NCBI GenBank assembly: GCA_039654915.1 | Contig: CM077596.1 | Span: forward strand, 54,992,501 to 55,056,500 | Direction: 5' to 3' | DNA length: 64,000 bases | From: Aquilaria yunnanensis | Taxonomy: Eukaryota; Streptophyta; Magnoliopsida; Malvales; Thymelaeaceae | Part shown: positions 45,948 to 57,608 of the stretch, piece by piece | Layout of the letters: every line of letters begins with the position of its first letter | How positions within the stretch are numbered: the stretch's first letter is position 1 | The notes under the pieces: model-generated | The model's database searches: none | Told to the model about the DNA's origin: nothing | Seen by the model: only the letters and a program-made list of their open reading frames with translations | Program-made: the position numbers and the translations under genes

Positions 45948-48154
45948 TTACTGGTTCTTTTTCATCCAGGAAGGTTCTTGCCGCGGTTTGAGCTCAAGAT
46001 CAGATGTTCTAATAATGAACAGAAGTGTTTCTAGAAGCATGCCAAAAACCAATCCGAGAATACCTCCAGCAGCATTCTGAGAAATGTTAGTCAGGACACA
46101 GACACATTCTGAAGATGGGGGTCCAGATAATCCTTTAGAAAGAACAACTAAGTACAAAACACGAACAGCATTCAAATTGACTATGCCCCGCACTCCGAAG
46201 ACCTTAACACATGTATCTTTATTATTATTATTATTTATTACTTATTATTATAATTATTACATATGAGGAAAACAAGGGGGTGTGGGAAGTTGAATCTTGG
46301 ACATCCCAATAACAACCAAGAGACTTAACCGTTGGGCCAAGTCTTGGTTGCTAGACATTAAGACATTTATAGAATCAGAAGTTGTAGTTCAAGATTTACC
46401 ATGGCAGGGCTGTGGTTAAACAACGCTCTGAATGCAGCATAGCCAACCAGATAGCCAGTGAACATTATGAGCACAACATGTAGACCTGTTCATTCAGTAC
46501 AAGATGAATGTTAGTTATCAGTTACAAAACATCAAATGAGACATATGAAGTTTGAAATACAAAGAACCTAGGTGAAATAACATTATTAGAATACAAGAGT
46601 TGTTTTCAGATGAACTTTGAACAATGCAAAGAACCACCACATCTTATCCCAACGACTTACAGATCTGTGACAAAGCTTTGTCAGCTGCTTATCACCAATA
46701 ACTACCTAGAACAGTACGCTTATAACATGAAGAAAACCATAATGGCTCTATATCACTACTCTACAGAAATAACTTATGTAAGATTCATCATCCTCATTAA
46801 TCTCAACTAGGTTGGGGTCTGTGCGAGAAAGTTCATAATGTAAATTCACTACTAATAAACCACTAAGACAGTAAACTCATGCAAAAGAAGGGTGACAATG
46901 TTTTACGCCAGATGACCTTTCTAATAAAACCCTCTCTTTAGCAAATAATAAGATAAAATTCCAAAACCGTCATCATCATGGGTTTTCTCCACTTGCATGG
47001 AAAAGTATCATGAGACACATCTTCCATAATTTCAAGAAAACAAAATTTAATCAACGTGTAAATGTAACTAATTAAGTAGGTAAGCTACAATCTAATCGAT
47101 ACAATTTGACATAAATAGCCCAGATAAAGATACAATGGAGACCAACACTATGTTTTGATGGAAGACCAACAACCGAGGTTAAACTTTTGTCATGTAAATA
47201 ACAATCATCCAATTAGAGTACCCTAGCACATGGGAATATTATTTAACCAAGTAACAGATATCTTAACATATACCACTGACTGAACACTTAAATGTTACAA
47301 GGGAGGACGATAAAACGAGGAGATTAGCAGAGAGGTCCATTGGCACTCACTGACGTAGAAGCCTTTAACATCTCAGTAACACCAGAGATCAGTAGAAGTT
47401 TTGGAGTAACCCTTTCCCTTTTACTTAGCCAACAAAACATCAGAGACAGACTGCAACCAATTCTCAATTGCACAAATTAGGTGTTTTCAGTAGCTAAGAT
47501 TAGCAGCAGAAGCTGCAAACGGGTAAATAACATATACTTGAAAACTAAAGCATTGCTGCTAGAAAGAAATAAACAAAACAACATAGGGTAAAAACGTTTT
47601 GCTAAACAAATAAAAGAAGAGAAGCAACTAACCAAATCCAAGTTGATCCTTGTAAGTAGAAAATGGCTCAATCGAATTCTTCTTTGGCGTAATATCCTTG
47701 ACAAGCTCGTTATACTCCTTCCTTTCATTCATTTCAGCTAGCTTCCTCAATCTAGCTTTCAGTTCCTCACTCTGATCATCCACCAGGACATTAAAATTAC
47801 CGTTTTCAACCATAATCCCTGCTAATTTCCAATCACCAATTCCACATCATCACTGTGAAGTGAGGCAAAAACAACTTGGCATCTTACCTTCTCTCTCGGC
47901 TTAGGGCTGGTGAAGATGAAATGTGACCCGGAGAATAGCCGGATCAATTGGGGTCGGGTTTCCGCCTTTGATCCCACCCATATAGTTCGAATCTGCTTGT
48001 AGGGTACGCTGCTTTGGGAGGCGAGAGTGTGAGCGACTTCTCTGAGTTGCTGAGGGAGATGTGGGTCTTCAGAGGCAGAGAGAAGATACTCACGAATCGA
48101 ATCGGTGACTGAAATAACGAGCCCCGGCGGAACTTCAGCGGCGTCGGAACTCAT
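45948..48154 (-). CDS. VMA12/TMEM199-like V-ATPase assembly factor
   Basis: Four exons: 47888-48154, 47633-47771, 46400-46485, 45948-46076. All have GT/AG borders; phases 0, 1, 0 join into 206 residues with no stop. The N-terminal cytosolic part ends in FTSPKPREK-SEELKARLRKL. A conserved block EYNELVKDITPKK...FSTYKDQLGFG precedes two membrane segments, about 137-158 (LHVVLIMFTGYLVGYAAFRAL) and 166-186 (AAGGILGLVFGMLLETLLFII). This is the layout of the Vma12/TMEM199 family, an ER-resident factor that helps assemble the V0 membrane sector of the vacuolar proton pump. The C-terminus is lysine-containing (WMKKNQ), in keeping with ER retention. Length is normal for the plant family. Introns are transposon-free, unlike the surroundings. 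A single-copy housekeeping role is inferred. Confidence 0.93.
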
Positions 48155-48350
48155 TGAATCGAATTCGTGTTATTGAAATTGGAGAGTGATTTTCCTGTGT
48201 CGGCGAGGACGACGGAGCGGGCTGGAGACTAGAGACCGCTCTTCATTTCATTTCAGGTGGAGAATCCATACGCTTACAAACTGAAAACCGAAACGAGAAT
48301 TGATCGATTCGGGAACAATATGTTACAAAATTCAATTGAGAGGACGGTCT
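48155..48350 (-). promoter_or_regulatory. Promoter and 5' UTR region of the VMA12 gene
   Basis: GC-richer DNA immediately upstream of the start codon, with no clear TATA box, as is usual for housekeeping genes. Confidence 0.35.
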
Positions 48351-48913
48351 AAGGTCTAACGTCACAATTTACCCTCAAATTTTATTAGTTCGGACGGTTC
48401 AGCCTCTTACTTTGAATCACTTCAATTCGCACCTTCACGTTAGGCAATTTTGTTTTAAGTCAATTTGATCAAAAAATACTTATTTTTATTATTTTATATT
48501 TTTTTCATTGGAAATAATTTAATTTAAAATCTAGTATTATATAGGTATAATAGTCAATTTAAATTCAATTTTTTATGATTTTATTAAAATTTTATGAATT
48601 CTTTTTAGGTATTAAAAAAGAAAAATTTATAAAATTTTAACAACATTATAAGAATTTTACAAGGTTGATTGAGAGGACAAGTGAATAGGGAAGATATTTC
48701 TTACAACATTGAGGGGTGGTTTTGGAATTTAAAAAAAAAATTAAATAGTTTGAAAATAACTTTTAAAATATTTAGAAAAAATTAAATATTTGTATTATTT
48801 TTATTTTCCAAAGTTAGGTAAAAAATTGATAAAAAATAGTTATTTTATAGAATAATGATATTGTAAAAATTCATAAAAATTAATTAGAATCCGCAAGCTT
48901 GGATTAACTTTAA
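48351..48913. other. AT-rich intergenic DNA
   Basis: No gene or element end recognised. Confidence 0.35.
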
Positions 48914-49085
48914 TAGTCTGTTTGGATTAAGGTAGGGGAGGGGAGGAAATTATGATTCCCTTGTTTGGAGAACAAGAAATAGAGTAGGAGGAGAGTTATT
49001 ATCTCCCCACTTCCAACCTTTATACCTTTTTTTTCACCCCTCTAAATCTATATATATCTATATAAATGAGAAATTTACTCATTTC

Positions 49086-49975
49086 CTAAGACTAATTCCT
49101 TTAGCATTAACTTCATAATGCATTTGTAGCATTAATTTCATAATCCATTTGTGCTAATAAATACTTAGATCATTATATAGCCTTCACTACCAAATTCACT
49201 CATTCTCCAAAACTGCTTCTTTTACCATTAATTGCATAGTATATTTGTATTGTTTAATAACTTAGGCCCTCATACAGTCATAACTCCAAATTTTAGATTT
49301 TGAATTATAATTCTTAATGGGCTTTTGGTGTCATAGTAGAGAGCCCTTAAAATTTTATTTTTCATACATTTTAGTAATTAAATTTAAATTTCTATCCTTT
49401 TAATATAATAAAATATCATTAGCTTTTGTTTCTTACTTAATGGCTTATTAATATTATTGTTCCTTAATCAATTGTTTTAAATAGATTCCATCTCTTTGTA
49501 GCCATTTATTAGCTTTAATTTCCATTAGAATGCTTTGATTAAAATTTTATTTGATTTCAATGGTATTAATATTGTCCATCTAACTTCCCCAATATTACTT
49601 CCTTTAGCATTAACTTTATAGTACATTTGTAGTATTAATTTTAGAATTCATTTGTAATAATTAATACTTAAAATCTTTATATAGCCCTCACTCCAAAATT
49701 CACTTATTCCTCAAGACTACTTCTTTTACCATTAATTAACCAATTATTTTAAATATACTCCATTTTTTGTAGTCATTTAGTAGCTTTAATTTCTATTTGA
49801 ATGCTCTTATTACAATTTGATTTGCTTTCAATGGTATTAGTAATGTCCATCCAACTTCCCCAAGAATACTTCCTTTAGCATAAACTTCATAGTATATTTA
49901 TAGCATTAATTTCATAATTCATTTGTAATAATTAATACTTAAACTCCTTATATAGCCCTTGCTCATATATATAGG
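49086..49975 (+). repeat. Internal tandem repeats of the Helitron
   Basis: The phrase ACTTC.TTTAGCATTAACTTCATAAT with ATTCATTTGTAATAATTAAT and TATAGCCCTCACTCCAAAAT recurs at about 49086, 49593 and 49863 and again after the CACTA at 57612-57765. Between them a ~275 bp unit (TTAGCTTTAATTTCCATT... AATGTCCATC.AACTTCCCC) is present twice (49440 and 49730). Confidence 0.7.
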
Positions 49976-50094
49976 TTCTCACACTTGCTTTCGACACACA
50001 CTCAATATTATTATTCCTTCCTTCCATTTCTTCTTGTTGTCTCTTGTTACCTTTCTCCATTTCTTCACTAATTTATATTTTTAGATTTTCATCA

Positions 50095-50760
50095 ATGTTA
50101 AAGATGAGGTAGTTATTTAAAAATATTGATAAATTTTATTAATATTTTTATTTCTTTGTCTTTGAATTCCTAAAATAGATGAATATGTTATGGTATGAAT
50201 CTTTTCTTATTTTTATAGTCTTCTGACGAGATATGTTACATTGAAGAAATTATCTCCTAAAAGAACTGACTGGACTATTCAAGTAAGGGTGTGTCGTTCA
50301 TGGGATGTTTTTAATTTTTAAAAATGTGACCAATTTATCAGTACCAATTTTATGATTGTGGATGAGAATACATTCTTCTTTTTCTCTATTCTACTGAATT
50401 TTGTAATTTTTTCTTCTCTCCTTACTATAAATATATGTTTATGTTCTCTTATTGACTATTATGTCTTTTGTTTACACATGAAAGATGCGGCAATTCATGG
50501 GTCTATCAAAATTTCTTGGCATACAACTTTAAAAAGAAGCTTCATGAAGGAAATGTGTATATCTTCAAGAATTTCACAGTTTTTTCAAAAAATAAGTTTT
50601 ATCAGATCATAGATATACACTGATTCATGATCCACCTTACTCATAATACACAAACCTATAATGTGAACCATGAGTCTCATGATTTTCCCATGCACAAATT
50701 TCAGTTTGTTGCTTTTGATCAACTTAGCACATGTGTGGACTAAGAAGAATTTCATACAGG
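50095..50760 (+). pseudogene. Decayed RPA1-like (Helitron-borne) OB-fold gene
   Basis: Tentative first exon 50095-50108 (ATG) joins via GT/AG to 50219 and reads LKKLSPKRTDWTIQVRVCRS, the start of the plant RPA/DUF223 OB-fold. After a frameshift, FISTNFMIVDEN, then AAIHGSIK at 50490, then in another frame LHEGNVYIFKNFTVFSKNKF (50539-50600) and HDFPMHKFQFVAFDQLST (about 50675-50730) follow the family order. At least two frame changes and a stop (TAA near 50318) break it. RPA-type proteins bind single-stranded DNA; in Helitrons they are thought to aid rolling-circle replication. A TATATATAGG near 49965 may be its promoter. Confidence 0.7.
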
Positions 50761-51189
50761 TTTCTCTAAAAGTTTTTGAAAATATAATTAAATGCTGCAT
50801 GTACTAGCTATATATCATAATTACCATTTGTTTTTGCATGTTAGATGTTGTTGGCGTTGTTGTAAAGGTTCATTCCCTAATACTACTTCTTTTAGCATTA
50901 ATTTCTATTACAACACAGATGCAAAATTACGAGTAAAAAGTTCAGACACATTTCAGTTGCTATATTGCCTAAAAGCGACTACTTCGCGATTGCAAATGGC
51001 AGTGACATTTTTTCAAGTTGTAATTTTTTCACGACTAAATCTTGACTACTAAAAGTGACTGAAACTTTTAGTCAAAAATCAGTCATAAATATTGTAAGTT
51101 GCTTTGCACCTTCAGTCGTTATATTAGCAACTGCCATAGTCAGTCACTATATTAGTACTTTTATCTTTTAAATAAATACATTAATTAAT

Positions 51190-52079
51190 ATTTAATTAAT
51201 ATTATTTAATTTAACAGGGGTATTTATTTCAACTATTATTTAATTGAAAATTAGATTAAATTGGTATGAATGCTAACTTATTTTAATTATTAATAATAAA
51301 ATAGTCAAATAATGAAATTAAAATTTAAATAAAATACATTGATATTAATATAAAAGTCAACATACATACCTAAATATAAAATTTAAAAAGTCACAAAATT
51401 CATAATTCATAATTCAAAAAATTTCAAACTCATATATAGAGACGAATGAGGTGGAGGAGGCCGAAGGCGGGTGGAAAAGACCAAGGCAATGGCGGTGAGG
51501 TCAAGATGGATGCGACAACGATGAGGTCAAGACTGAGGCAATGACATCAAGGCCAAGGCGGAGGAGACAATGTAACCACTGTGAGGCTAAGGCTGAGGCA
51601 AAAAAGACCAAGGTGAAAGAGGCGAGGCTGAGGAGACTAGGTGATAGCAGCGATGACAAATGGTAAACTGGCAAGGTGAATGGATGATGATGTGATAGGC
51701 GTGGTGGACTCGCTGATGGAGATGAAAAATGAGAGTGAGAGACGAGAGTAAAATGAGAAAAAAAAGGTTAAAAGAGATGAAAGACGGAGATGAGAGTGAG
51801 AAATGAGATATAAGAATGATGGTTTGAAATAGGTGAGACAACCAGGTAAAGAAGAAGAGAAATGTAAACAAAGTAGTTGGAGCGACTAAACTTTGACTGC
51901 AACCTGACCGAGTCTTTTTTATTCCGACTGCTTAGCGATTAAACTCCGATTGAATCTCAACTAACAAGTTCAGTTGCAAAAGCCAGATGAATACAATAGC
52001 CTTAGTCGAAATTTAGTTGCTATGTTCATTATTTTTCCAATTTTTTTACTTTATATTTTCATACATATATACATACATG

Positions 52080-52125
<46 letters not shown>

Positions 52126-53110
52126 AAGAACAATCATAAATATGTGTATAAAATATTGTTTTAACTGTTATGTGTATACTAATATTATTTAATTTAACTG
52201 GGGTATTTATTTCAACTATTATTTAATTAAAAGTTAAATTAAATTGGTATGAATGTGTAACTTATTTCAATTATTAATAATAAAATAGTCAAATAATGAA
52301 ATTAAAATTTAAATAAAATATATTTATATTAATATAAAAGTCAACATACATACCACAATATAAAATTTAAAAAGTCACAAAATTCAAAATTCAAAATTCA
52401 AAAAATTTAAAACTCAGATATAGAGACGAATGAGGCGGAGGAGGCCCAGGCCGAAGCGGAAAGTACCGAGGCAATGGCGGTGAGTTCGAGATAGATGTGA
52501 TAGTGATGAGGTCAAGACTGAGGCAAGGACATCAAGGCCAAGGCGGAGGAGACAAGGTGACCACCATGAGGCTGAGGTGGAGGCCAAGGCAAAAAAGACC
52601 AAGGCGAATGAGGCGAGGCCGAAGAGATTAGGTGACGGCAGTGATGACGGATGGTAGACCAACAAGGTGAATGGATGATGATGTGATGGGTGTGGTAGAC
52701 TAGCTGACGGAGATGAAAAATAAGAGTGAGAGACGAGAGTAAGTTGAAAGCAAAACGTTTGAAAGAGATAAGAGACGGAGATGAGAGTGAGAAATGAGAT
52801 ATGAGCATAATGGTTTGAAATGGATAAGACAACCGGGTAAGGAAAAAGGGAAGTAAAAATGAAGTAATTTAAGTGACTGCACTTTTGGCTGCAACCTGAC
52901 AAAGTCTTTTTTATTCCGACTGTTTAGCAACTGAACTCCGATTGAATCTCAACTGACAAGTTCAATCACAAAAGCCAGATGAATACAGAGCCTCATACAT
53001 GAGTGTAGTCGAAATTTAGTTGCTATATATGTTCATCATTTTTTCAGTTTTTTTACTTTATATTTTCATACATACATACATACATACATATGTGTGTGTG
53101 TGTGTGTACA
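51190..53110 (+). repeat. ~1 kb tandem duplication inside the CACTA
   Basis: Copy 1 about 51190-52110 and copy 2 about 52185-53110, offset ~994 bp. Both run from an ATTTAATT-rich part through a purine-rich GACGAATGAGG.GGAGGAGGCC...GAGAGACGAGAG block to TTCAGTTGCAAAAGCCAGATGAA-type subterminal text and a (CATA)n run. Minus-strand frames 51587-51871 and 52414-52930 are products of the polypurine bias and are not credible genes. Confidence 0.85.
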
Positions 53111-53143
53111 AACATGAATATAATGTGGTGGTATATATATATA

Positions 53144-55812
53144 TGTTGACACCTAATTTCGTCCGACTAAAAATTTTTTTAAAAGATTTTATTATTAACT
53201 AACTAATTAAAAATTAAGTAAAAAATTGATTAAATTAAATTTAAAAAAAAAAAAAAGATAAAACCCCTCTCCCCAGCTCAGCCTTCCCCTGGCTGCACTA
53301 AAGTTCTCCCAGCTGGACAACAATAAAGGCGAATAATTGGCCTCAATTATTTTCCCTCAACCTGCTCAATCTTGACTTTGGCTCCCCTCCTTTCTAGTGC
53401 ACCAACTCTAACCAGATTGGCCTTTTCATTTCCTTCCTTGGAGCACCAGACTTCTCTGGAGACCAACTCCTCTCCCTCTTCTGAGCAGACCACCTCTCTC
53501 TCCCTCTCGGCTCCCTCTCTAGCCCTTCTCTCCTCTGCCTCTCCCGACTCTCCTCTCTCTCTCTCTCTCTCTCTGGTTAGAAGCTCATTTCCTTCTCCTC
53601 TCTCTCCTGCCTCCGTCTTCCCAGCCTCGCTCCATCGCCGTCGTCCTCCCAGCTGCTCACCCTGTCTTCACCGTAGCTCCACCGCCCTCCTTCGCGCGTC
53701 CCACGGCTTCTCTCTTCCACGAAGAAGTCTTCCGTCCCTCTGTCTACCAATTCCGTCGTCTCCACCCCCGTTCATCTCCCTCCGTCAGCCCCCCTCGACG
53801 TCGTCTCCTTCCTCGCCACGTCGCTGCCCAGCAGTGCTCTTCGCCACCACCTCGCCTCACGCACGGCGCCGTTGGTGCCTCGCTCGCCGAGACGCTGCCC
53901 TCACCTTCCTCCTCCCGTCGCGAACTCCTGTCGGCGCTGTCCTCAACCTCCCTCCTCCCGTCGCCAGTCGCCGTGCCAACCTCCCGTCCGGCCCCCCCTC
54001 CTTCGCCGCGTCGATCGCCTAGCCTCTCCGCCAGCGCCCTCTGCCTCTGAGCTCGCTACGCCCCCGACGCCGGAGAAACCAGAAGCGAGGAGTTGAAAAC
54101 TGGAGACGAAAACCAAAGCCAGACGCGTCGTTGCCCGTTTAGACTAAGTCAAAACTTTTCTTTTTGGGTAAAATTCTGGTTTTAGTCCTTAGTTTTCTTT
54201 TTTTTATCCATTTAAGTCACTAACATATTCTCTCTTTCCGATTAACCACTTACAGCAAGTTTTTATTGTTTTCTTTGCTTTTTGTTTATCTGTCTATTTT
54301 GGCCATTCATTAAATTTAGCTATAAAATCCATGTATGAATATAATCTGTAATTTTACTTATTTTTCTTATTTATTTAATTTTGGGATATTTCAATTTTGT
54401 TTTTATTTAATATTCACAATGCATCTAAAAAAAATTCATTTTTCGTGTAGATCTAATAAAACTCTTGAATGAATTTAGGATAATAGTAAATTAAAAAATT
54501 CATATCCGGGTGGTTCGGTTAGAATCCATGGTTTGGATATTAGTTGATTTTATTTAAAACAAACAAAATAAAACAAAAATTAAATCAAATAACGAAACCC
54601 GGATCGCAAACCGGCTCGTTATTGACCCGGATCTAGAAGTCCATAATTTCGGCATAATTTTAATTTTTGCTCCTGGATTTATTTGATTTGTCTAATTGAG
54701 ACTTTAATTTTTTATTTTTTTATTTATTTTTTTTAATTTGCGATTAAGTCATTAATTCACTTATTTTCTATTATGCTTTTGTTTGTTCAGCTAATAAAAG
54801 GCATAAATTAACTTAGGAATTGACATTAAGCTTAATTATATGATTAGGTTAGATAGGTAATTTTAATAAATAATTTGTCCTCGGATTTATTTGATTTGTT
54901 CGTCTGATAAAATCACACTTAGGAAATTTCGGTCTGCGTGGGCCATTTAATAATTAATTAAATAACTAATAATAAATTAAATTTAAATTAAATTCCATAT
55001 CCGAATGATCCGGCAGGATCCATGATTTGGAAAACATTTTTTTAAGTAAATGAAATAAAATATCCAAAAAAATAGTAACCAAATGATTCTACGAAAGAAA
55101 TTAATTCCTTTTTTAAAGTATATTTTTAGACTTATGTTTAGACTTATAAATTTGTAATAAAAAAAAAATTTTCATCAAAATGAAAAGAAAAAAAAAATAC
55201 AAATATATATATATTTTTAATTTTTAAATAAAATTAACATTAAAGTTATTAAAAATCTAAAAAAACTTTTCTCAAAAATTTATGACAAACTAAGAATTAA
55301 GATTTTAAATTAAAATCCATATCCGGGTGATCCGATAGGATTCATGGCTTGGTGAAAAATAAAGTTTTAAATGAATAAAAATTGAATATCAGGATAAAAA
55401 TTCATATTCTGATAATTCGGTAGAATTTATGAAATGGATTAAATAATTAACTAAAATTTCATCAAATTCCGTGTCCGGGTGATTCGGCAGAATCCATGGT
55501 TTGGAAATATCAAACTTGTTACAAAATTACGCAAACTAATTACCGAGATCTTGAAATCCACATTAATTCAAAGTCCATAACTAAATAATTCAGTTAAAAT
55601 TCCTGGTTTCGAAAATAAACTGAATTTGTTTAAAAGCAAGCAAAACAAAATTAAAATCAACTAAGGTACCAATTTTTTGGCGTTATAATAGAGTTATTTT
55701 AACGTAACCGTACTCCCGAACCCCCGAACTCTCGTAGACCATTTTTAGATGTTCAATCGACCTGAGCGAAAACCGATTGGTGGCGACTCCCGAAAACAAC
55801 CAGCACGTTGCC

Positions 55813-55815
<3 letters not shown>
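53144..55815 (+). mobile_element. Solo LTR, 2672 bp, TAT/Ogre-like
   Basis: Begins TGTTGACACCTAATTTCGTC and ends GCACGTTGCCACA (TG...CA), with ATATA on both sides (53139-53143, 55816-55820; low-complexity context). GATTGGTGGCGACTCC near the 3' end is familiar from long LTRs of plant Ty3/gypsy TAT/Ogre-type elements. No internal region or second LTR is present, as expected after LTR-LTR recombination. A CT/GC-rich island at 53370-54110 contains a 216-codon low-complexity Ser/Pro frame (53372-54022) that I do not regard as a gene. Confidence 0.7.
54495..55620 (+). repeat. ~40 bp motif repeated at irregular spacing in the solo LTR
   Basis: CCATATCCGGGTGATTCGG followed by CAGAATCCATGGTTTGG occurs in variants at about 54501, 54996, 55316, 55397, 55465 and 55570. 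Spacing is uneven, so this is not a simple tandem array. It could be protein-binding or structural repeats in the LTR. Confidence 0.75.
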
Positions 55816-55848
<33 letters not shown>

Positions 55849-55976
55849 TTCATGAAATTTTCTCCATATAGATAATTTTAAAAATTAAAATTAATAAATA
55901 AATTATATCATATACATTGAAGTATGAACCATAAGAACAATTCCCATATATTAATAATTAATTTGACTCTAAACAT

Positions 55977-57340
55977 GCAAACCCTAAATTAACCCTTAAA
56001 CCCTAAACCTAATATACCATTAACCTTAAACCTTAAACCCTTAAAAAAAAATACTAAACCCTAAAAGTATCCTAATATATATATCTTCAAACTCTAAAAA
56101 AACTCCAAACCCTAAATCGTAAAACCCTAAACCTTTTGAGGATTGTATAATTAGGGTTTAGTGTTTGTATTTAGAGTTTATGGTTTAATTAGGGTTTGTA
56201 TTTAGGGTTCAGGTTTTAGGGTTAATGGCGGTTGGGTTTAGGGTTTATGGTTTAATTAATAGGCTTTGTATTTAGGGTTTAATTAAGGTTTGTATAAATG
56301 GTTTATGGTTTAAATAGGGTTTAGAAAACACCAAACCCTAACTACATACAAACGCAAAAACCTTAAACCCTAAATCATAAACCATAATTAAACCCTAAAC
56401 TTTAATTCCTTGCCCCAAACCCTAAACACTTAAAACTAACCTTAATTAAAACTTAAACCCTCATTATACCCTAAACCCTAACCCTAATTGTCATTAATGC
56501 CTAATTAAACCTTAAACCCTAAATAAAAACCCTAATTATTCCTTAAACCCTAAATACCAACCCTAATTAAAACCTAAACCCTAATTAAACCCTAAACCTT
56601 AAATACAAACCCTATTAATTAAACCCTAAGCCCAAAAATTGACTACCATTAACCCTAAAACTCTAACCCTTAAATACAAGGCCTAATTAAACCCTAAACC
56701 CTAAGCAAACCTTAAACCTAAAATTAAACCCAAAACCTTAAATACAAACCTTAATTAAACATTAAACCCTAATTAAATACTAAACCCTAATTAAACCCAA
56801 AACCTTAAATACAAACATTAATTAAACACTAAACCCTAATTAAACCTAAAACCTTAAATACAAACCTTAATTAAACCCTAAACGCTAAACCTAATTTATA
56901 CCATTAACCCTAAACCCTAAACCCTAAACCCTAAACTTAATCTATATCATTAACCCTAAATGCAAATCCCATACCCTAAATTTCAATATCCTAATACTTA
57001 ATTAAATACCCTTAAACCATCCTAATTCTATCTATATCCCTAAACCCTAAAAAAAATTTCAGACCCTAAATCATAAAAAAGCTCTAAATTAATCTTAAAA
57101 TAAATCCCAAAACCCTAATATTAAATTGATTCAATTAATAACCCTAACCCTATACTAATTTCAAACCCTAAACCTTAAAGAAAAATCTCAAACCGTAAAT
57201 CTATGTCTAACGTCCTTAGTCCCTTAAAAACCCTAAATCCTAATTTTAGATCCCTAAACCTTAAAAAAATTTCCAAAACCTAAAACAAAAAAAATATATA
57301 TGAATACATATATCCTAAACTCTTAAAAACCCCAAAACCT
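55977..57340. repeat. Degenerate interstitial telomere-like array
   Basis: Dominated by AAACCCTAAACCCTAATTA-type text, i.e. CCCTAAA repeats with ATTA linkers. Between about 56145 and 56330 the strand flips to TTTAGGGTTTA, then flips back. It lies wholly inside the CACTA element, so it is not a chromosome end. Confidence 0.85.
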
Positions 57341-57608
57341 AAAAATCCAAAACTTCTAAATCAATTAGCCACTAAGAAAGCAACTGAGACAAATTTGACA
57401 GCTAAAAAAGTGACTAAATGGCGAGTGAAGTCAAATCTGTAAAAAATTTCAGACTGAAAAGTGACTAATATTTTAGGGACTGAAACCTTTAGTTGCTTAT
57501 CAGTTGAAGTCGCATAAAAAAGTATACCTTTTTACTTCCAACTGATTAGCGATTGACTAGCATTTCAGTCGCTATTTTCAGTCGCAATTTTGCTTCCATT
57601 TTGTAGTG

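Larger units (their letters stand above)
50906..57608. mobile_element. CACTA (En/Spm-type) element with decayed left tip
   Basis: The right end, read inward, is CACTACAAAATGGAAGCAAA. The left end TATTACAACACAGATGCAAA aligns to it without gaps, with CACTA changed to TATTA by two C-to-T changes. TTC duplications flank it exactly (50903-50905, 57609-57611). Subterminal DNA on both sides is full of short GCGACTGAAA/TTTAGTCGC motifs (50930-51150, 57370-57590), the family's transposase-binding style. No transposase gene is present. It holds a 1 kb tandem duplication, a solo LTR and a telomere-like array. Confidence 0.85.

Noticed and set aside
47822..48154. Stand-alone 110-residue protein
   Set aside because: Its last 21 codons are intron; the GTAAGA donor at 47887 joins to the next exon in frame and gives the family-typical protein.
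52414..52930. 162-codon minus-strand frame
   Set aside because: Exists in different, broken form in the neighbouring 1 kb copy; polypurine bias explains it and no family is recognised.
53372..54022. 216-codon plus-strand frame
   Set aside because: Ser/Pro/Leu low-complexity translation of a CT-rich island inside an LTR; no domain, and no intron or start context.
55977..57340. True telomere end
   Set aside because: Degenerate, strand-switching and flanked on both sides by CACTA sequence.
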